A program made the translations under genes and the position numbers. A stretch of 38,259 nucleotides of DNA from an uncultured Alphaproteobacteria bacterium (GTDB lineage Bacteria > Pseudomonadota > Alphaproteobacteria > Sphingomonadales > SMXR01): contig CAKZLM010000142.1 of NCBI GenBank assembly GCA_937126915.1, forward strand, positions 1 through 38,259, read 5' to 3'. Positions 36,532 through 38,259 of this stretch are shown piece by piece. The stretch's first letter is position 1; every line of letters begins with the position of its first letter. The notes under the pieces are model-generated. The model was not told the DNA's origin. It saw only the letters and a list, made by a program, of their open reading frames with translations, and did no database searches.

Positions 36532-37203
36532 ATGTTTTCCCCTAAAGGGCAAAAAGCACTTGCCTTGTTGGCTTTAAACACCGCCGTTTCGGCCTGTGGT
36601 AATGATGCCGTTTATCGCAATGCTTATCAAGTTTTAGGCAATGCTTTTGGTGACCAACCTTATCCTATTGAGCGTAGCGCGGTTGATCAAAGCCCTTATG
36701 CATCAATCTCTGCTCAAATTAATAAAAATCCTAAAGCTTTTATTGTGCTAGCGACGATTGAGGAAAAGGGGAACACTTGGTTAGCAGCGGATTATAAAAG
36801 CCTGATTACAAAACGTGGGCGCCTCCTAAAAACGACAGGCTTTGATAATAATTTAGCAGAATTATTAATGGATGGGCGATTTGATGATTATTTTGAAGAA
36901 GACCGTCTGAACAAACCCTATGAATTAGGTTATACGTTTATGGAGCCGAAGCCAGCTGTTTATGCTTTAAAGTGTGAAATGACGAAAGTTGGCGATGAAA
37001 CCATAGAGATTCTTGATCGGTCATATGATCTCGTAAAATATGCAGAAAAATGTAAGGATCCCCGTTTCTGGTATTTTACCAATGAATATTGGATCGACCC
37101 ATCGAATCATCATGTCTGGAAGTCAAAACAGCATTTCCACCCTGAGTATGACCCCGTTGATATTGAAGTGTTAAAGGCGGTGAATATTAATTTACAACGC
37201 TAA
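36532..37203 (+). CDS. YjbF/GfcB-like capsule lipoprotein
   Basis: 223 residues from ATG 36532, with AAGGA upstream; the frame also opens with a TTG at 36529. A lipobox-like S-A-C-G near residue 22 follows a short hydrophobic stretch, so lipid anchoring is expected. The central part (ISAQINKNPKAFIVLATIEEKGNTWLAADYKSLITKRGRLLKTTGF) carries the W-x-(S/A)-A-D and R-G-R-x-x-(R/K)-T-x-G pattern I associate with YjbF/GfcB, an outer-membrane lipoprotein of group 4 capsule or Yjb exopolysaccharide operons. The usual yjbG and yjbH partners are not in the window; a terminator follows instead. Context with phosphomannomutase supports a polysaccharide role. Confidence 0.75.
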   Translation: MFSPKGQKALALLALNTAVSACGNDAVYRNAYQVLGNAFGDQPYPIERSAVDQSPYASISAQINKNPKAFIVLATIEEKGNTWLAADYKSLITKRGRLLKTTGFDNNLAELLMDGRFDDYFEEDRLNKPYELGYTFMEPKPAVYALKCEMTKVGDETIEILDRSYDLVKYAEKCKDPRFWYFTNEYWIDPSNHHVWKSKQHFHPEYDPVDIEVLKAVNINLQR

Positions 37204-37225
37204 TTTTATAAAGAGATGTTCTAAG

Positions 37226-37251
37226 AAGCCTGCTTTTAGCGGGCTTTTTTT
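37226..37251 (+). terminator. Intrinsic terminator after the YjbF-like gene
   Basis: AAGCCTGCT pairs with AGCGGGCTT (one G-T) around TTT, followed by a T run. Confidence 0.85.
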
Positions 37252-37277
37252 GGTTCTCTATTTAGATTGAAGGTTTG

Positions 37278-37309
37278 AAAAAAAAACGCGGCTAAAGAGC
37301 CGCGTTTTT
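37278..37309 (-). terminator. Terminator for a minus-strand gene ending at 37339
   Basis: ACGCGGCT (37286-37293) pairs with AGCCGCGT (37298-37305). The plus strand has nine A before the stem and five T after it, so on the minus strand the hairpin is followed by nine T. It is stronger leftward, implying real minus-strand transcription from the repeat-rich region. Confidence 0.8.
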
Positions 37310-37338
37310 ATAAAACTTAAAAGTCCATCTATCTACTA

Positions 37339-37737
37339 TTAAGTACCAGAACTAGATGTAGTGGTAGTCGAAGTCGTAGAAGTCGTAGACGTTGTCGACG
37401 TAGTAGTAGTGGTAGATGTAGATGTCGCAGTCGCAGTCGAAGCAGCTGTATCAGTACCAGTACCAGTCGATGTCGCCGTGCCAGTATCTGTAGCCGTAGC
37501 CGTAGCCGTGGTAGCTGGAGCAGTAGTAGCAGTCGCCGTAGTAGCTGTGCTAGTACTAGCAGGTTCCTCAGGCTCAGGTGGAGGCGGCGGCGGTGGTGGC
37601 GGCGGCGGTGGAGGTGGAGGTGGAGGTGGAGGTGGAGGCGGAGGCGGAGGTGGAGGCGGAGGCGGAGGTGGAGACGGAGGTGGAGACGGAGGTGGAGACG
37701 GAGGCGGAGGTGGAGCTGATAACTCGGGAGCTACCAC
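37339..37737 (-). CDS. C-terminal tail of a minus-strand protein, Pro-rich then Thr/Ser/Ala-rich, broken upstream
   Basis: Read leftward, the frame gives a Pro run with Ser spacers, then PEPEEPASTSTATTATATT, and a Thr/Ser tail ending TTTTSSSGT with a TAA stop at 37339-37341. A strong minus-strand terminator lies 30 bases past the stop, as expected for a real gene end. The frame is closed upstream at 37753-37755, so only a C-terminus of at most 138 residues is present, without a signal peptide or ribosome site. Pro- and Thr-rich tails of this kind occur on surface or envelope proteins. I infer that the upstream part of this gene has been lost at a false join in the GGN repeat. The alternative is that it is a shadow of the plus-strand frame. 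Confidence 0.4.
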   Translation of the reverse strand: MVAPELSAPPPPPSPPPSPPPSPPPPPPPPPPPPPPPPPPPPPPPPPPPPPPPPEPEEPASTSTATTATATTAPATTATATATDTGTATSTGTGTDTAASTATATSTSTTTTTSTTSTTSTTSTTTTSSSGT

Positions 37738-37978
37738 CCCTGCAGTTGAGTATCATTGGGAAGTAAAGAACTATAAGAAAATAACGACGGGACAACCATT
37801 TAAAACTATAAATAACGCATCTGTCAATGATTGCAGAAATAAGTGTGAAAAAAAGAACAAATGTGTGGGTTTTAGTATAGGACCTATAATAGGAACTAAG
37901 ACATGTGTTTTATATTCCGGGGATGTGAGTACTTCATTTCATGTGAATAAAAATACTCACTTATTAAGTAGAGTATAG
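37361..37978 (+). CDS. Gly-rich linker plus PAN/apple-like domain; 5' end uncertain
   Basis: The plus frame is open from 37343 to the TAG at 37976-37978. The first 70 codons are a Val-alternating low-complexity stretch with no ribosome site or ATG, probably not genuine. Then come about 46 Gly codons and a convincing C-terminal domain of about 80 residues: ITTGQPFKTINNASVNDCRN, KCEKKNKCVGFSI and KTCVLYSGD. Four Cys with the C-x3-C-x5-C-x-G-F spacing and a C-x-L-Y strand fit a PAN/apple fold, which binds proteins or carbohydrates outside cells. Codon use differs from the neighbouring genes: ATA for Ile is frequent and AGA is used for Arg. I read the PAN part as belonging to another genome, joined here through the GGN tract. 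Confidence 0.4.
   Translation: MVVEVVEVVDVVDVVVVVDVDVAVAVEAAVSVPVPVDVAVPVSVAVAVAVVAGAVVAVAVVAVLVLAGSSGSGGGGGGGGGGGGGGGGGGGGGGGGGGGGGGGGDGGGDGGGDGGGGGADNSGATTPAVEYHWEVKNYKKITTGQPFKTINNASVNDCRNKCEKKNKCVGFSIGPIIGTKTCVLYSGDVSTSFHVNKNTHLLSRV
37577..37716. repeat. GGN low-complexity tract (poly-Gly / poly-Pro coding)
   Basis: An uninterrupted run of GGA/GGC/GGT triplets with a few GAC, about 140 bases. It encodes Gly on the plus strand and Pro on the minus strand. Such tracts commonly cause false assembly joins. Confidence 0.85.
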
Positions 37979-38020
37979 ACCTAAGTAAATGTAAAAATCG
38001 TAAAACATAAGCAACATAAG

Positions 38021-38259
38021 ATGGAGAAGCTCACACACCTTATGCAACTTATAGATGCCAACTCGGGTGTTTTACCCGAGGGGGTCTACCTCGAAATGTG
38101 TAATGACATGAAAGAGGTCCATGAAAACATGAAGGAGGGGTGGGACCCGGAATATTATAGTTTTGATTCTGAACGATATACGTATTTGGAGACTGAACTG
38201 CACAAACTCGTCGCACTTATGGAGAAGATCAAGAAACGAATGAAACGATACAAGTTGAG
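38021..38259 (+). CDS. Short acidic/basic helical protein, cut by the window end; algal-virus-like
   Basis: ATG 38021 opens a frame that runs off the window after 79 codons. The product starts MEKLTHLMQLIDANSGVLPE, continues with GVYLEMCNDMKEVHENM and ends with a Lys-rich helix (MEKIKKRMKRYKL). It is helical with no signal peptide. The style (LMxLIDxNSxxLPEGxYLxMCNxMK) reminds me of short conserved proteins in phycodnaviruses and other large algal viruses, but I cannot verify that here. No ribosome site precedes the ATG; the 43-base gap after the PAN ORF is AT-rich, as in compact viral genomes. It supports a foreign origin of the last kilobase. Confidence 0.5.
   Translation, partial: MEKLTHLMQLIDANSGVLPEGVYLEMCNDMKEVHENMKEGWDPEYYSFDSERYTYLETELHKLVALMEKIKKRMKRYKL

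Noticed and set aside
37361-37576. Val-rich plus-strand segment as a genuine protein N-terminus
   Set aside because: It is a frame-shifted reading of tandem codon repeats, has no ATG or ribosome site, and the terminator evidence favours the minus strand here.

Overview
The window reads as chromosome of a marine-type Gram-negative proteobacterium. Supporting signs are a TonB-dependent receptor, many Sec-exported hydrolases, a bifunctional PutA without an N-terminal ribbon-helix-helix domain, a YjbF-type capsule lipoprotein and a CtlX-type amidinotransferase. The overall style suggests an AT-leaning alphaproteobacterium, but a gammaproteobacterium is not excluded. Most genes have clear Shine-Dalgarno sites and many transcription units end in textbook intrinsic terminators.

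Layout. 1-1535: three AT-rich plus-strand genes I do not recognise. 1970-5761: a small Cys-rich exported protein and a 1050-residue exported Asp-box/beta-propeller (VPS10/sialidase-like) protein. 5929-8782: a tRNA-Thr gene whose 3' end is repeated as a perfect 20-bp direct repeat 2.8 kb downstream. Between the repeats lie a three-gene minus-strand cassette (zinc-finger microprotein, Abi_alpha/DUF4393-like protein, membrane-anchored protein) and a 289-bp non-coding element packed with AAAGGTAAT repeats and bounded by inverted repeats. There is no integrase. I read this as a tRNA-integrated island, possibly a defence cassette. 8888-12711: a CtlX-like hydrolase, a periplasmic solute-binding-like protein and a CocE/S15 hydrolase. 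12712-15942: a GGTGTA palindrome, a roughly 430-nt U-poor and hairpin-rich leader, a 49-residue Arg-rich peptide, a YtrA-type GntR regulator, an ABC ATPase and an ABC-2-type permease. 16019-22734: PutA (minus) and, divergently, a TonB-dependent receptor broken by a one-base frameshift. 22846-31941: two serine beta-lactamase-like hydrolases, an amidase/MBL operon, a small membrane protein, an amidohydrolase plus cupin pair and a ChaN-like lipoprotein. 32357-37203: an M14 metallopeptidase, a phosphomannomutase and a YjbF-like lipoprotein.

How it fits together. Much of the window is consistent with a cell living on peptides and amino acids: outer-membrane import, exported peptidases and amidohydrolases, amidase, citrulline/arginine-type hydrolase and proline oxidation to glutamate. 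This is inferred from family membership only.

The last 0.9 kb differs from the rest. A strong minus-strand terminator and a Thr/Ser-rich minus-strand C-terminus run into a GGN repeat. Beyond it are a PAN/apple-like domain and a partial ORF with a different codon style (ATA, AGA), which recall eukaryotic or large algal-virus sequence. An assembly chimera at the repeat is the simplest reading.

The best candidates for something undescribed are the U-poor structured leader with its peptide and ABC operon, and the integrase-less tRNA-Thr island with its repeat element.
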